From: Clostridia bacterium | GTDB taxonomy: Bacteria > Bacillota > Clostridia > TANB77 > UBA1234 | Length of the DNA: 10,271 nucleotides | Direction: 5' to 3' | Assembly: GCA_900753135.1 (NCBI GenBank) | Contig: CAADXZ010000175.1 | Span: forward strand, 1-10,271 | Shown here: in pieces, positions 1-6,132 of the stretch | Layout: the number at the start of each line of letters is the position of its first letter | Numbering within the stretch: the first letter of the stretch is position 1 | Notes under the pieces: model-generated | What the model was told of the DNA's origin: nothing | Database searches by the model: none | Seen by the model: the letters and a program-made list of their open reading frames with translations, nothing else | Translations under genes and position numbers: made by a program

Positions 1-34
1 AAACTTTATAAAATTTTGCAACATATAAATTCAA

Positions 35-2122
35 TTAGTCTTTTTTAGCTCTTTGAGCTGTAATAGCCTCTAAAATAGACTTTGGAACTTCCTCGTTATG
101 ACTTGGTTCCATTGAATATGTTCCTCTACCCTGTGTTCTTGAACGTAGGTCTGTAGCATATCCAAACATTTCTGAAAGTGGAATAAATGATCTAATAATC
201 TTCATACCACCTTGGTCATCAATTCCTTCAAGTCTTCCTCTTCTTGAGTTTACATCACCTATAACGTCGCCCATATATTCTTCTGGAACAACAATTTCAA
301 CTCTCATAATAGGTTCTAGTAAAACTGGTTTTGCTAATTTACAGCACTCTTTGAATGCCATAGAAGCAGCAATCTTAAATGCCATTTCTGAAGAGTCAAC
401 TTCATGGTAAGAACCATCAACTAAAGTAGCTTTAACGTCTACTACTGGGTAACCAGCAAGTATACCAACGTTTGTAGCTTCTCTAAATCCATCTTCTGTT
501 GGTTTGATGTATTCCTTAGGAACTGCACCACCAACAATCTTACTTTCAAATTGGATGCCAGAACCTGGCTCTAATGGTTCTAGTTCAAACCATACATCAC
601 CATATTGTCCTTTACCACCTGATTGTCTGATGAATTTACCTTCAGCTTTAACTTTATTTCTAATTGTTTCTTTGTAAGCAACTTGTGGAGCACCAACATT
701 TGCTTCAACCTTAAACTCTCTCTTCAATCTATCAACGATAATGTCAAGGTGTAATTCACCCATACCAGCGATAATAGTTTGTCCTGTTTCTTGGTTTGTA
801 TAAGTTTTAAATGTTGGGTCTTCTTCTGCTAGTTTTGCTAAAGCAATACCCATTTTTTCTTGGTCTGCTTTTGTTTTTGGTTCGATAGCGATAGAAATAA
901 CTGGTTCTGGGAATTCCATTGATTCTAGTATAATTGGATACTTTTCATCACATAGTGTTTCACCAGTTGTAACATCTTTCAAACCAACAGCAGCTGCTAT
1001 ATCACCAGCAAATACTTTATCAATATCTTCTCTGTGATTAGCATGCATTTGAAGAATTCTACCAAATCTTTCTTTTTTATCTTTGTTTGCATTCAAAACT
1101 GATGTACCAGTTTCAAGTGTTCCAGAGTATACTCTGAAGAAACAAAGCTTTCCAACGAATGGGTCAGTAGCAATCTTAAATGCTAATGCTGCAAATGGCT
1201 CATCATCACTTGGTTTTCTATCTTCTTCAGCACCTGTATCTGGGTTTACACCCTTAATAGCAGGAATATCAACTGGAGAAGGCATATAATAAATTATATT
1301 GTCTAGTAACTCTTGAACACCTTTGTTCTTGTATGAAGATCCACAACATACTGGTGTAAGTTTACAAGCAAGTGTTCCTATTCTTAAGCCCTTTCTTATT
1401 TCATCTGCAGTAAGCTCTCCGCCATCAAGATATTTCATCATTAATTCTTCATCTTGTTCTGCAGCAGCTTCTACCATTTCGCTTCTATATTTTTCTGCTT
1501 TTTCTTTCATATCATCAGGAATGTCCATTTCTTCAATGTCTTTTCCTAAATCATCTTTATGAACGAAAGCTCTCATCTTTACAAGGTCTATAACACCTTT
1601 AAATTGATCTTCTGCTCCGATTGGCAATTGGACAGGAATTGCATTTGCATGCAATCTATGTTTCATTTGTTCAACGCAGCTATAGAAATCAGCACCAGTT
1701 GTGTCCATCTTATTTACATAGCACATTCTTGGTACATTATATTTATCTGCTTGTCTCCAAACAGTTTCAGATTGTGGTTGAACTCCACCTTTAGCACAAA
1801 ATACTGTAACAGAACCATCAAGAACTCTAAGAGATCTTTCAACTTCAACAGTAAAGTCAACGTGACCTGGTGTATCAATAATATTGATTCTGTGATTTTT
1901 CCAGAAACAAGTTGTAGCAGCAGAAGTAATTGTAATACCTCTTTCTTGCTCTTGAGCCATCCAGTCCATAGTTGCTGCACCTTCGTGAACTTCACCAATT
2001 TTATGAGTCTTACCTGTGTAGAATAATATTCTCTCTGTTGTTGTTGTTTTACCAGCATCAATGTGAGCCATTATTCCTATATTTCTTGTCATTTCTAGTG
2101 AAACTTTTCTCTCGGTAGCCAC
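35..2122 (-). CDS. fusA: Translation elongation factor G
   Basis: This is the GTPase that drives translocation of tRNA and mRNA on the ribosome and works with RRF in ribosome recycling. The protein has 695 residues, normal for bacterial EF-G. The G domain shows the P-loop AHIDAGKT (19-26), the switch I segment ERGITI (60-65), DTPGH (83-87, with the catalytic-type His87) and NKMD (137-140). The sequence stays collinear through domains II-V to the C-terminus. The stretch VFCAKGGVQPQ (107-117) after G3 is, from memory, the form usual in clostridial EF-G. The start is GTG at 2120-2122, preceded by a strong AGGAGGA site about nine bases upstream; no ATG fits better. It lies 31 bp downstream of rpsG and is last of the operon inside the window. 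Only 34 bases follow it, so a downstream tuf gene cannot be confirmed. Confidence 0.98.
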   Translation of the reverse strand: MATERKVSLEMTRNIGIMAHIDAGKTTTTERILFYTGKTHKIGEVHEGAATMDWMAQEQERGITITSAATTCFWKNHRINIIDTPGHVDFTVEVERSLRVLDGSVTVFCAKGGVQPQSETVWRQADKYNVPRMCYVNKMDTTGADFYSCVEQMKHRLHANAIPVQLPIGAEDQFKGVIDLVKMRAFVHKDDLGKDIEEMDIPDDMKEKAEKYRSEMVEAAAEQDEELMMKYLDGGELTADEIRKGLRIGTLACKLTPVCCGSSYKNKGVQELLDNIIYYMPSPVDIPAIKGVNPDTGAEEDRKPSDDEPFAALAFKIATDPFVGKLCFFRVYSGTLETGTSVLNANKDKKERFGRILQMHANHREDIDKVFAGDIAAAVGLKDVTTGETLCDEKYPIILESMEFPEPVISIAIEPKTKADQEKMGIALAKLAEEDPTFKTYTNQETGQTIIAGMGELHLDIIVDRLKREFKVEANVGAPQVAYKETIRNKVKAEGKFIRQSGGKGQYGDVWFELEPLEPGSGIQFESKIVGGAVPKEYIKPTEDGFREATNVGILAGYPVVDVKATLVDGSYHEVDSSEMAFKIAASMAFKECCKLAKPVLLEPIMRVEIVVPEEYMGDVIGDVNSRRGRLEGIDDQGGMKIIRSFIPLSEMFGYATDLRSRTQGRGTYSMEPSHNEEVPKSILEAITAQRAKKD

Positions 2123-2153
2123 TATCTTTTTCCTCCTTCTTCTATTCTACGAA

Positions 2154-2624
2154 TTACCAACGGTAATGTGCAAAAGCCTTGTTAGCTTCAGCCATTCTAT
2201 GAGTATCTTCCTTCTTCTTGAAAGCTCCACCCATACCGTTAATAGCATCGATTATTTCATTAGCAAGTTTTTCTTTCATTGTTTTTTCATTACGTTCTCT
2301 AGAATATCTTACTAACCATCTTAAACCTAATGCTTGTCTTCTCTCAGCTCTAATTTCCATTGGTACTTGGTATGTAGCACCACCAACTCTTCTAGCTTTT
2401 ACTTCAAGTACAGGCATTATGTTGTTCATAGCTTCTTCGAATGCTGTTAACGCATCTTTTCCAGTCTTTTCAGCAACTATTTCAAATGCATCATAAACAA
2501 TTCCTTGAGCTAATTGTTTTTTACCATCCATCATAACATTGTTGATAAGCTTTGTTACAAGTGTACTGTTATATAGTGGATCTGGTAAAATTTCTCTTTT
2601 TGCTATATATCCTTTTCTTGGCAC
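2154..2624 (-). CDS. rpsG: 30S ribosomal protein S7
   Basis: S7 is a primary 16S rRNA-binding protein that nucleates assembly of the 30S head and lines the E site. The frame has 156 residues, the standard length. The N-terminus MPRKGYIAKREILPDP and the segment RRVGGATYQVP are hallmark S7 sequence. The C-terminal AFAHYRW is also typical. The start is GTG at 2622-2624, six bases after TAAGGAGGGA; the encoded MPRKG matches the universal S7 start. It lies between rpsL and fusA, the conserved str order. The 122-bp gap to rpsL is long for this operon and contains two hairpins, listed separately. Confidence 0.98.
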   Translation of the reverse strand: MPRKGYIAKREILPDPLYNSTLVTKLINNVMMDGKKQLAQGIVYDAFEIVAEKTGKDALTAFEEAMNNIMPVLEVKARRVGGATYQVPMEIRAERRQALGLRWLVRYSRERNEKTMKEKLANEIIDAINGMGGAFKKKEDTHRMAEANKAFAHYRW

Positions 2625-2659
2625 TGTTCTTCCCTCCTTATAAAATTAGCATACATTCA

Positions 2660-2733
2660 TACTACCGTATGCCAAGGTACTCTGGCGTAACCAGTAAGTG
2701 CTTATATTACATTAATCTATATATAATAAGCAC
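2660..2733 (-). promoter_or_regulatory. Structured rpsL-rpsG intercistronic region
   Basis: The 122-bp gap between rpsL and rpsG holds two inverted repeats. The first pairs 2668-2674 with 2683-2689 around an 8-nt loop (one C-A mismatch in the transcribed strand), with extra TACT/AGTA pairing at 2660-2663 and 2693-2696. The second pairs 2698-2705 (GTGCTTAT) with 2726-2733 (ATAAGCAC) around a 20-nt loop. In E. coli, S7 binds the rpsL-rpsG intercistronic RNA and represses its own translation. Whether this structure does the same is inference; it could equally be an RNA processing site or chance folding in AT-rich DNA. Confidence 0.3.
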
Positions 2734-2746
2734 CAAAATACATTAC

Positions 2747-3163
2747 CTAAGCTTTCTTAGGTTTTTTAGCTCCGTATAGAGATCTAGCTTGTTTTCTGTC
2801 TTTTACTCCTGCAGTATCCAAAGTACCTCTGATGATATGATATCTAACACCAGGAAGGTCTTTAACTCTTCCACCTCTTATTAGAACAACACTATGTTCT
2901 TGTAAGTTGTGACCAATACCAGGGATATAAGCGGTAACTTCTTGTGTATTTGTAAGTCTAACTCTGGCAACTTTTCTTAAAGCTGAGTTTGGCTTTTTAG
3001 GAGTAGTTGTTTTAACTACTGTACATACACCTCTCTTTTGTGGGCTTGACGTATTAGTTACTTTCTTTAATTTTGAATTGTAACCTTTTTGTAAAGCTGG
3101 AGCTTTTGATTTAGATGTTTTTGCTTTTCTTCCATTTTTAACTAATTGGTTAATCGTAGGCAT
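2747..3163 (-). CDS. rpsL: 30S ribosomal protein S12
   Basis: S12 sits at the decoding centre of the 30S subunit and affects reading accuracy. The protein has 138 residues, the usual length for Gram-positive S12, which carries an extra N-terminal segment compared with the 124-residue E. coli protein. Diagnostic motifs are MPTINQLVKNGR at the start, TTTPKKPNSALRK in the middle and IRGGRVKDLPGVRYH later. Both lysines classically changed in streptomycin-resistant mutants (in PKKPNS and in RVKDLPG) are present in wild-type form, so the sequence gives no sign of S12-based resistance. The start is ATG at 3161-3163 with AAAGGAGGT about a dozen bases upstream. It is the second gene of the operon, 64 bp after the L7Ae-family gene. 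Confidence 0.98.
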   Translation of the reverse strand: MPTINQLVKNGRKAKTSKSKAPALQKGYNSKLKKVTNTSSPQKRGVCTVVKTTTPKKPNSALRKVARVRLTNTQEVTAYIPGIGHNLQEHSVVLIRGGRVKDLPGVRYHIIRGTLDTAGVKDRKQARSLYGAKKPKKA

Positions 3164-3227
3164 CTTTTATTTTCACCTCCTTTAAATTAATTATATATTG
3201 AAAGTAGTTATTAGCTACTAGCCAATC

Positions 3228-3440
3228 CTATTCAGCGGCAGTTGCAGCTTTTACTTCTATTCCAGCTAACTGCCCTAGTTTTTCCATGCTATCTATTTCA
3301 ATAATCTCAATGTTTTTATCTTTACAAGATTGAATAAGTGAGCCAACAATCTTTGTATCAGCATCTTTGCCAATATAAACCTTGCTTACTTCGCCCATTT
3401 CAACAGCTTTTAAAACTTGTTTTATACCAACGCACTTCAT
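3228..3440 (-). CDS. rplGB: L7Ae-family RNA-binding protein (YbxF/RplGB type)
   Basis: This small protein belongs to the L7Ae/L30e/S12e/Gadd45 superfamily; the Bacillus relative YbxF binds kink-turn RNA. The 70 residues show GIKQVLKAVEMGEVSKVYI, then AKD-like GKDAD, then ID-SMEKLGQLAGIEVKAATA near the end. This matches the order in YbxF, where KD-A-D and the LGxxxGIxVxAA segment contact RNA. It is about ten residues shorter at the N-terminus than the 82-residue Bacillus protein. An in-frame stop two codons before the ATG rules out a longer form. The only good AGGGAGG lies 17 bases from the ATG, unusually far. It heads the str operon upstream of rpsL, its usual place, but rpoC does not precede it. 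Confidence 0.9.
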   Translation of the reverse strand: MKCVGIKQVLKAVEMGEVSKVYIGKDADTKIVGSLIQSCKDKNIEIIEIDSMEKLGQLAGIEVKAATAAE

Positions 3441-3506
3441 TCGCTTTTAAATTCGTACCTCCCTATGCATTAACAGCATCTCGATATTTTTACAATAGCA
3501 TGTTGT

Positions 3507-3535
3507 ATTTTACCATTTTTTTCTTATAAAGTCAA
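3507..3535 (-). promoter_or_regulatory. Sigma-A promoter of the str operon
   Basis: Read on the minus strand, TTGACT (3530-3535) is followed after exactly 17 bases by TAAAAT (3507-3512). TGG immediately before the -10 gives an extended -10 element. Transcription would begin near 3500, about 60 bases before the ATG of the L7Ae-family gene, and would carry rpsL, rpsG and fusA. It is the best sigma-A match in the 300-bp gap. Confidence 0.7.
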
Positions 3536-3613
3536 TAAATTTAAGTATTTTTTACGTTAATATACTACGTTTCTGACAAAATATAATTTACTTATTTAAA
3601 TAGTTTTTAAATA

Positions 3614-3658
3614 AAAATAAGCTATACTGTATTTTTTAATACATGTATAACTTATTTT
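3614..3658 (-). terminator. Long AT-rich hairpin, likely terminator of the coiled-coil gene
   Basis: The arms 3614-3627 and 3645-3658 pair over 14 bp with one G-U wobble in the minus-strand RNA. They are capped by a further 6 bp (3628-3633 with 3638-3643), a bulged base and a 4-base loop. The minus strand continues TTTTTATTT after the stem. It lies about 80 bp downstream of the coiled-coil gene and upstream of the str promoter, where it would insulate the two units. Its very low GC makes termination strength uncertain. The rest of 3541-3738 is AT-rich with no gene seen. Confidence 0.55.
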
Positions 3659-3738
3659 AAATTTTTCTTTATATATTTTTTCATATTTTTCTCCATATTT
3701 TTCTTTATTTATTGCTATGTATATTTTAACTTAATATT

Positions 3739-4236
3739 TTAATCATTTTTAAAGTCAGTTTTATAAACCGTTGAATCCTCTGCAACACTAATAGAACCGT
3801 TATTTGTTTTAGCTTCTATAACTCTCATTCTGCTATCTAAATTGTTTAAAATTGGTATTATATCATTTACCATATAATCAGAAAGTTCGCTATTAGATTT
3901 TTCAATTTGAAACTTTATTTCATTTTTCAAATTTACTTCCATTGTTGCCATATCATTTTTCAATTCGCTTCTCACTGTTGCAATCTCTTCTTTCAATTCG
4001 CATCTCACTGTTGCAATCTCTTCTTTCAATTCGCTTCTCACTGTTGTAATTTCTTCTTTTAATTCACTTCTTACTGTTGTAATTTCTTCTTTTAATTCAC
4101 TTCTTACTGTTGCAATTTCTTCTTTTAGTTCTTCTCGTACTCTCGTAACCTCCCTTTCCATATTGGTTACTGCAGCACAGACTTGATCCATTTTGTTAAC
4201 TAAAGTAACTATAATTTCAGCAGATACTCCTTCCAT
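3739..4236 (-). CDS. Coiled-coil protein with 11-residue tandem repeats, function unknown
   Basis: I do not recognise this 165-residue protein. No signal peptide or membrane segment is visible, so it is probably cytoplasmic. Residues 1-35 form an ordinary helix-prone lead (MEGVSAEIIVTLVNKMDQV). Residues 36-90 are five near-identical 11-residue units of the pattern ELKEEI(A/T)TVR(S/C), and two more degenerate units follow at about 91-112. The strict 11-residue period with hydrophobic L, I and V positions predicts a long hendecad coiled coil, most likely an oligomer. A second helix-prone stretch (113-145, including IIPILNNLDSRMRVIEAK) precedes a polar tail. The start is ATG at 4234-4236 with AGGAGG six bases upstream. 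It has its own promoter and is divergent from an XRE regulator that may control it. Similar repeat-bearing small proteins are common in Clostridia, but a role cannot be assigned. Confidence 0.85.
   Translation of the reverse strand: MEGVSAEIIVTLVNKMDQVCAAVTNMEREVTRVREELKEEIATVRSELKEEITTVRSELKEEITTVRSELKEEIATVRCELKEEIATVRSELKNDMATMEVNLKNEIKFQIEKSNSELSDYMVNDIIPILNNLDSRMRVIEAKTNNGSISVAEDSTVYKTDFKND
3967..4131 (-). repeat. 33-bp in-frame tandem repeat, five copies
   Basis: Five consecutive 33-bp units encode residues 36-90 of the coiled-coil protein. The copies fall into two DNA subtypes that differ mainly at third codon positions and at A/T in IATVR versus ITTVR; two neighbouring copies are essentially identical. 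This points to recent unit duplication by slippage or unequal recombination, so copy number may vary between strains. Confidence 0.85.
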
Positions 4237-4266
4237 AAAAAACCTCCTTCATTAAAATATGACTAT

Positions 4267-4295
4267 ATTATCGCATTTTTGTTACCTATAGTCAA
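4267..4295 (-). promoter_or_regulatory. Sigma-A promoter of the coiled-coil gene
   Basis: On the minus strand TTGACT (4290-4295) and GATAAT (4267-4272) are separated by 17 bases. The start point would be near 4260, giving a leader of about 25 bases with the AGGAGG in place. An 8-bp inverted repeat, TGACTATA (4260-4267) and TATAGTCA (4287-4294), spans the promoter and could be an operator. Confidence 0.65.
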
Positions 4296-4331
4296 CTTTA
4301 TAATCAAAAATTTCTATTAAGTGCTTTAGGT

Positions 4332-4342
4332 GACTCAAAGTC
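4332..4342 (+). promoter_or_regulatory. C-box-like operator upstream of the XRE gene
   Basis: GACTCAAAGTC is a perfect match to the GACT-N3-AGTC palindrome (C-box) bound by restriction-modification controller proteins. It is followed by CCGT, as I recall for the C.Esp1396I operator. It ends two bases before a weak candidate promoter, TTGTTT (4345-4350), 17 bp, TATTCT (4368-4373), so a bound dimer would sit in an activator position. A partial match, TACCTATAGTC (4283-4293), overlaps the -35 of the divergent coiled-coil gene. Function is inferred. Confidence 0.45.
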
Positions 4343-4419
4343 CGTTGTTTTTTATTTTTCTCTTCAATATTCTAAAAATATCTTTAAACAAAATTCATGT
4401 AAAGGTGGGGGAAATAAAT

Positions 4420-4704
4420 ATGGACGATATAGATGTAAGAATTACTTATGGTAATAGAATTAGAGCGTTAAGAAAGAATTTGAAAATTAGTCAAGAAAGT
4501 TTGGCATTAAGAGCAGGCTTAGATAGAACTTACGTAGCATCAGTTGAAAATGGTAAAAGAAATATTTCTTTAATCAATATCGAAAGATTAGCTAACGCTT
4601 TGAATTGTTCTTTGTTCGATTTCTTTAATTCGGATGAATTCAAAGAAATCTCACCTGCAAGCATAGGTAGAGTCGCTGATAAGAGCGTAAAGTATTACAA
4701 ATAA
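4420..4704 (+). CDS. XRE-family HTH regulator, similar to restriction-modification controller (C) proteins
   Basis: The 94-residue protein is almost entirely one helix-turn-helix domain (about residues 8-65). Helices 2 and 3 read SQESLALRAGLDRTYVASVE, followed by NGKRNISLINIERLANALN, which is the classic XRE/HTH_3 core. The GLDRTYVxxVExGKRNISLxNIE wording is what I associate with C proteins of type II restriction-modification systems and their solitary relatives. The start is ATG at 4420 because AGGTGGGGG lies just upstream; a GTG at 4330 would only add 30 residues across the promoter. No methylase or endonuclease gene is nearby, so it is an orphan here. A perfect C-box upstream suggests autoregulation. 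The divergent coiled-coil gene is a possible second target. Small XRE regulators are numerous, so the C-protein link is a resemblance rather than proof. Confidence 0.85.
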   Translation: MDDIDVRITYGNRIRALRKNLKISQESLALRAGLDRTYVASVENGKRNISLINIERLANALNCSLFDFFNSDEFKEISPASIGRVADKSVKYYK

Positions 4705-4718
4705 TTATATTGAGCAAC

Positions 4719-4770
4719 CCTAAAATAGATAATGCTTAATTTTGTGCATTTTCTATTTTAGGTTTTTTCT
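4719..4770 (+). terminator. Rho-independent terminator of the XRE gene
   Basis: Arms 4719-4735 and 4746-4762 pair over 17 bp with one mismatch and a 10-base loop. TTTTTTCTTGTT follows on the plus strand. It begins 14 bases after the XRE stop codon. Its tail reaches the end of the convergent sleL gene; no U-run follows on the minus strand, so it mainly serves the XRE transcript. Confidence 0.85.
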
Positions 4771-4774
4771 TGTT

Positions 4775-6049
4775 CTATCTTTTCTTCACATCATATTGTG
4801 AGGTCAGCACCACAAACATAGGTCTAAAGAAGTTATTTATGGTCCAAACGCTAGTTCCTGCCAAACCATATTCTTCTATAAGTTCAAATCGAGCTTCAAA
4901 GCTCCTTGCATCATCAAACCACACAATATGCTCTGTACCATCAGAAAAATATTTAAAATATGGTGCTGAAGCAACCGAATCAAATTTTATTTCAGAATTG
5001 TTTCTTATAGCTATATTTAAAGCTGTTAAATTTGAAATAGCTTTAGCCGCTGTTCCTTTTTGGTACGGCAATTTCCAATCATAACCATAATTCGGCATTC
5101 CCATTAAAATCTTTTCCTTAGGAATAGTTGTAATAGCATATTCTAATACTCTTTTTACTTGATTTAGTGGCGCAACAGCCATGGGTGGTCCATATGTATA
5201 CCCCCACTCATATGTCATTATTATAACTCCATCCGCAACCTTTCCATGAAAGGCATAATCATGTGCTTCATACAAAGTTCCTGCTTGATTACCTCCAATT
5301 TTTGGTGCAACAGAAGTAAATAGCAGATAATTTTTAGATTTAATCCTATCCGCCAACTTTTGTAAGAAAATGTTGTAATCATTTTTATTTTCTGGATATA
5401 TATATTCAAAATCAACATTTAACCCTGCGAACCCTTTTGATTCTAACATATCTTCTATATTGTCAAGAAGTTCATTTTGAACTTCTTGATTTGTAAGTAT
5501 TTCATTAGCTGTCTCGCTGTCAAAACCGCCACTTTCTTTTATATTAGTTATAACCAAAATAGGCAACGTGTTCGTTGTGATAGCCTTCGTTCTAATTACT
5601 TCGTCATTTAAATTTCTTATAGTTCCATCGTTTTTCACTTCATAACTAAAAGGACTTATGTACGTTAAATTTTGAAGCGAGTTATCTAATGTTGTATCAA
5701 CTATGTTTGTATACGCATATCCATTGACATCAATTCTTTTTTTATTTCTATTATCTGTCGGAATATTTATTTTTTCACCAGGATATATAAGTCCCGGATT
5801 CGTTATATTAGGATTAGTTTTCAAAATTTCATTAACACTAACTTGATACATCTTAGCTATACCATATATAGACTCTCCGCTTTGAACAGTATGCATGTAA
5901 CTCTTAATTGGTATAATTAAAGATTGCCCTACCACTAATCTCTCTGGATTTTCAAGCATATTAATATAACTTATATCATCAACTGAAACATTATACTTTC
6001 GTGCAATTTCATATAGTGAGTCTCCCTTTCCAACAACATAAATAATCAA
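4775..6049 (-). CDS. sleL: Spore cortex-lytic N-acetylglucosaminidase (LysM-LysM-GH18)
   Basis: SleL/YaaH enzymes cut the glycan of spore cortex peptidoglycan during germination and are coat-associated. Two LysM domains come first, as GKGDSLYEIARKYNVS to VVGQSLIIP and then VQSGESIYGIAKMY to YPGEKINIP. A GH18 catalytic domain of roughly 300 residues follows. Its GLNVDFEYI carries the DxE motif with the likely acid catalyst Glu, about residue 216 from the chosen start. MTYEWGYTYGPP and GMPNYGYDW are further GH18 signatures. Domain order and length (about 424) match Bacillus YaaH/SleL, and there is no signal peptide, as in that family. I chose TTG at 6047-6049 because AAGGAG ends eight bases before it; GTG at 6056-6058 overlaps that AAGGAG and would add only three residues. 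The RBS lies inside a long hairpin shared with the end of the upstream phosphorylase gene. Confidence 0.9.
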   Translation of the reverse strand: MIIYVVGKGDSLYEIARKYNVSVDDISYINMLENPERLVVGQSLIIPIKSYMHTVQSGESIYGIAKMYQVSVNEILKTNPNITNPGLIYPGEKINIPTDNRNKKRIDVNGYAYTNIVDTTLDNSLQNLTYISPFSYEVKNDGTIRNLNDEVIRTKAITTNTLPILVITNIKESGGFDSETANEILTNQEVQNELLDNIEDMLESKGFAGLNVDFEYIYPENKNDYNIFLQKLADRIKSKNYLLFTSVAPKIGGNQAGTLYEAHDYAFHGKVADGVIIMTYEWGYTYGPPMAVAPLNQVKRVLEYAITTIPKEKILMGMPNYGYDWKLPYQKGTAAKAISNLTALNIAIRNNSEIKFDSVASAPYFKYFSDGTEHIVWFDDARSFEARFELIEEYGLAGTSVWTINNFFRPMFVVLTSQYDVKKR

Positions 6050-6052
6050 AAA

Positions 6053-6121
6053 AATCACTCCTTAAATTATAGCAAATTACATATTATTATATGTATATGC
6101 TGTATATTTTAAAGAGTGATT
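6053..6121 (-). terminator. Terminator-like hairpin overlapping the sleL ribosome binding site
   Basis: In the minus-strand RNA the arm from 6121-6108 pairs with 6066-6053 over 14 bp with one U-G wobble. Inside it, TATA/GCA pairs with TGC/TATA around a CA bulge, and ACATAT (6089-6094) pairs with ATATGT (6079-6084) around a 4-base loop. The stem runs straight into a run of seven U. It starts 12 bases after the phosphorylase stop codon, so it looks like that gene's terminator. The 3' arm contains the AAGGAG (6058-6063) of sleL and the U-run encodes its first codons. Confidence 0.7.
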
Positions 6122-6132
6122 ATTTTTACATT

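Noticed and set aside
1..34. Start of a tuf gene downstream of fusA
   Set aside because: tuf often follows fusA, but these 34 bases hold no RBS or start codon that can be assigned.
1083..2061. Several open frames overlapping fusA, on the opposite strand or in another frame
   Set aside because: They overlap a fully conserved EF-G gene, have no ribosome binding sites and encode low-complexity sequence resulting from its codon use.
2218..2496. Plus-strand open frame across rpsG
   Set aside because: It lies entirely opposite S7 codons and shows no family features.
3582..3587. TATAAT on the plus strand as a promoter
   Set aside because: No -35 at a usable distance and no plus-strand gene follows before the convergent coiled-coil gene.
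3967..4131. CRISPR-like array
   Set aside because: Units are contiguous 33-bp repeats without spacers, keep one reading frame and encode a regular coiled coil.
4330..4419. GTG-started N-terminal extension of the XRE regulator
   Set aside because: It runs across the candidate promoter, lacks an RBS, and ATG 4420 has AGGTGGGGG just upstream.
5221..5418. Second minus-strand frame inside sleL
   Set aside because: It is contained within the GH18 domain in another frame and has no support.
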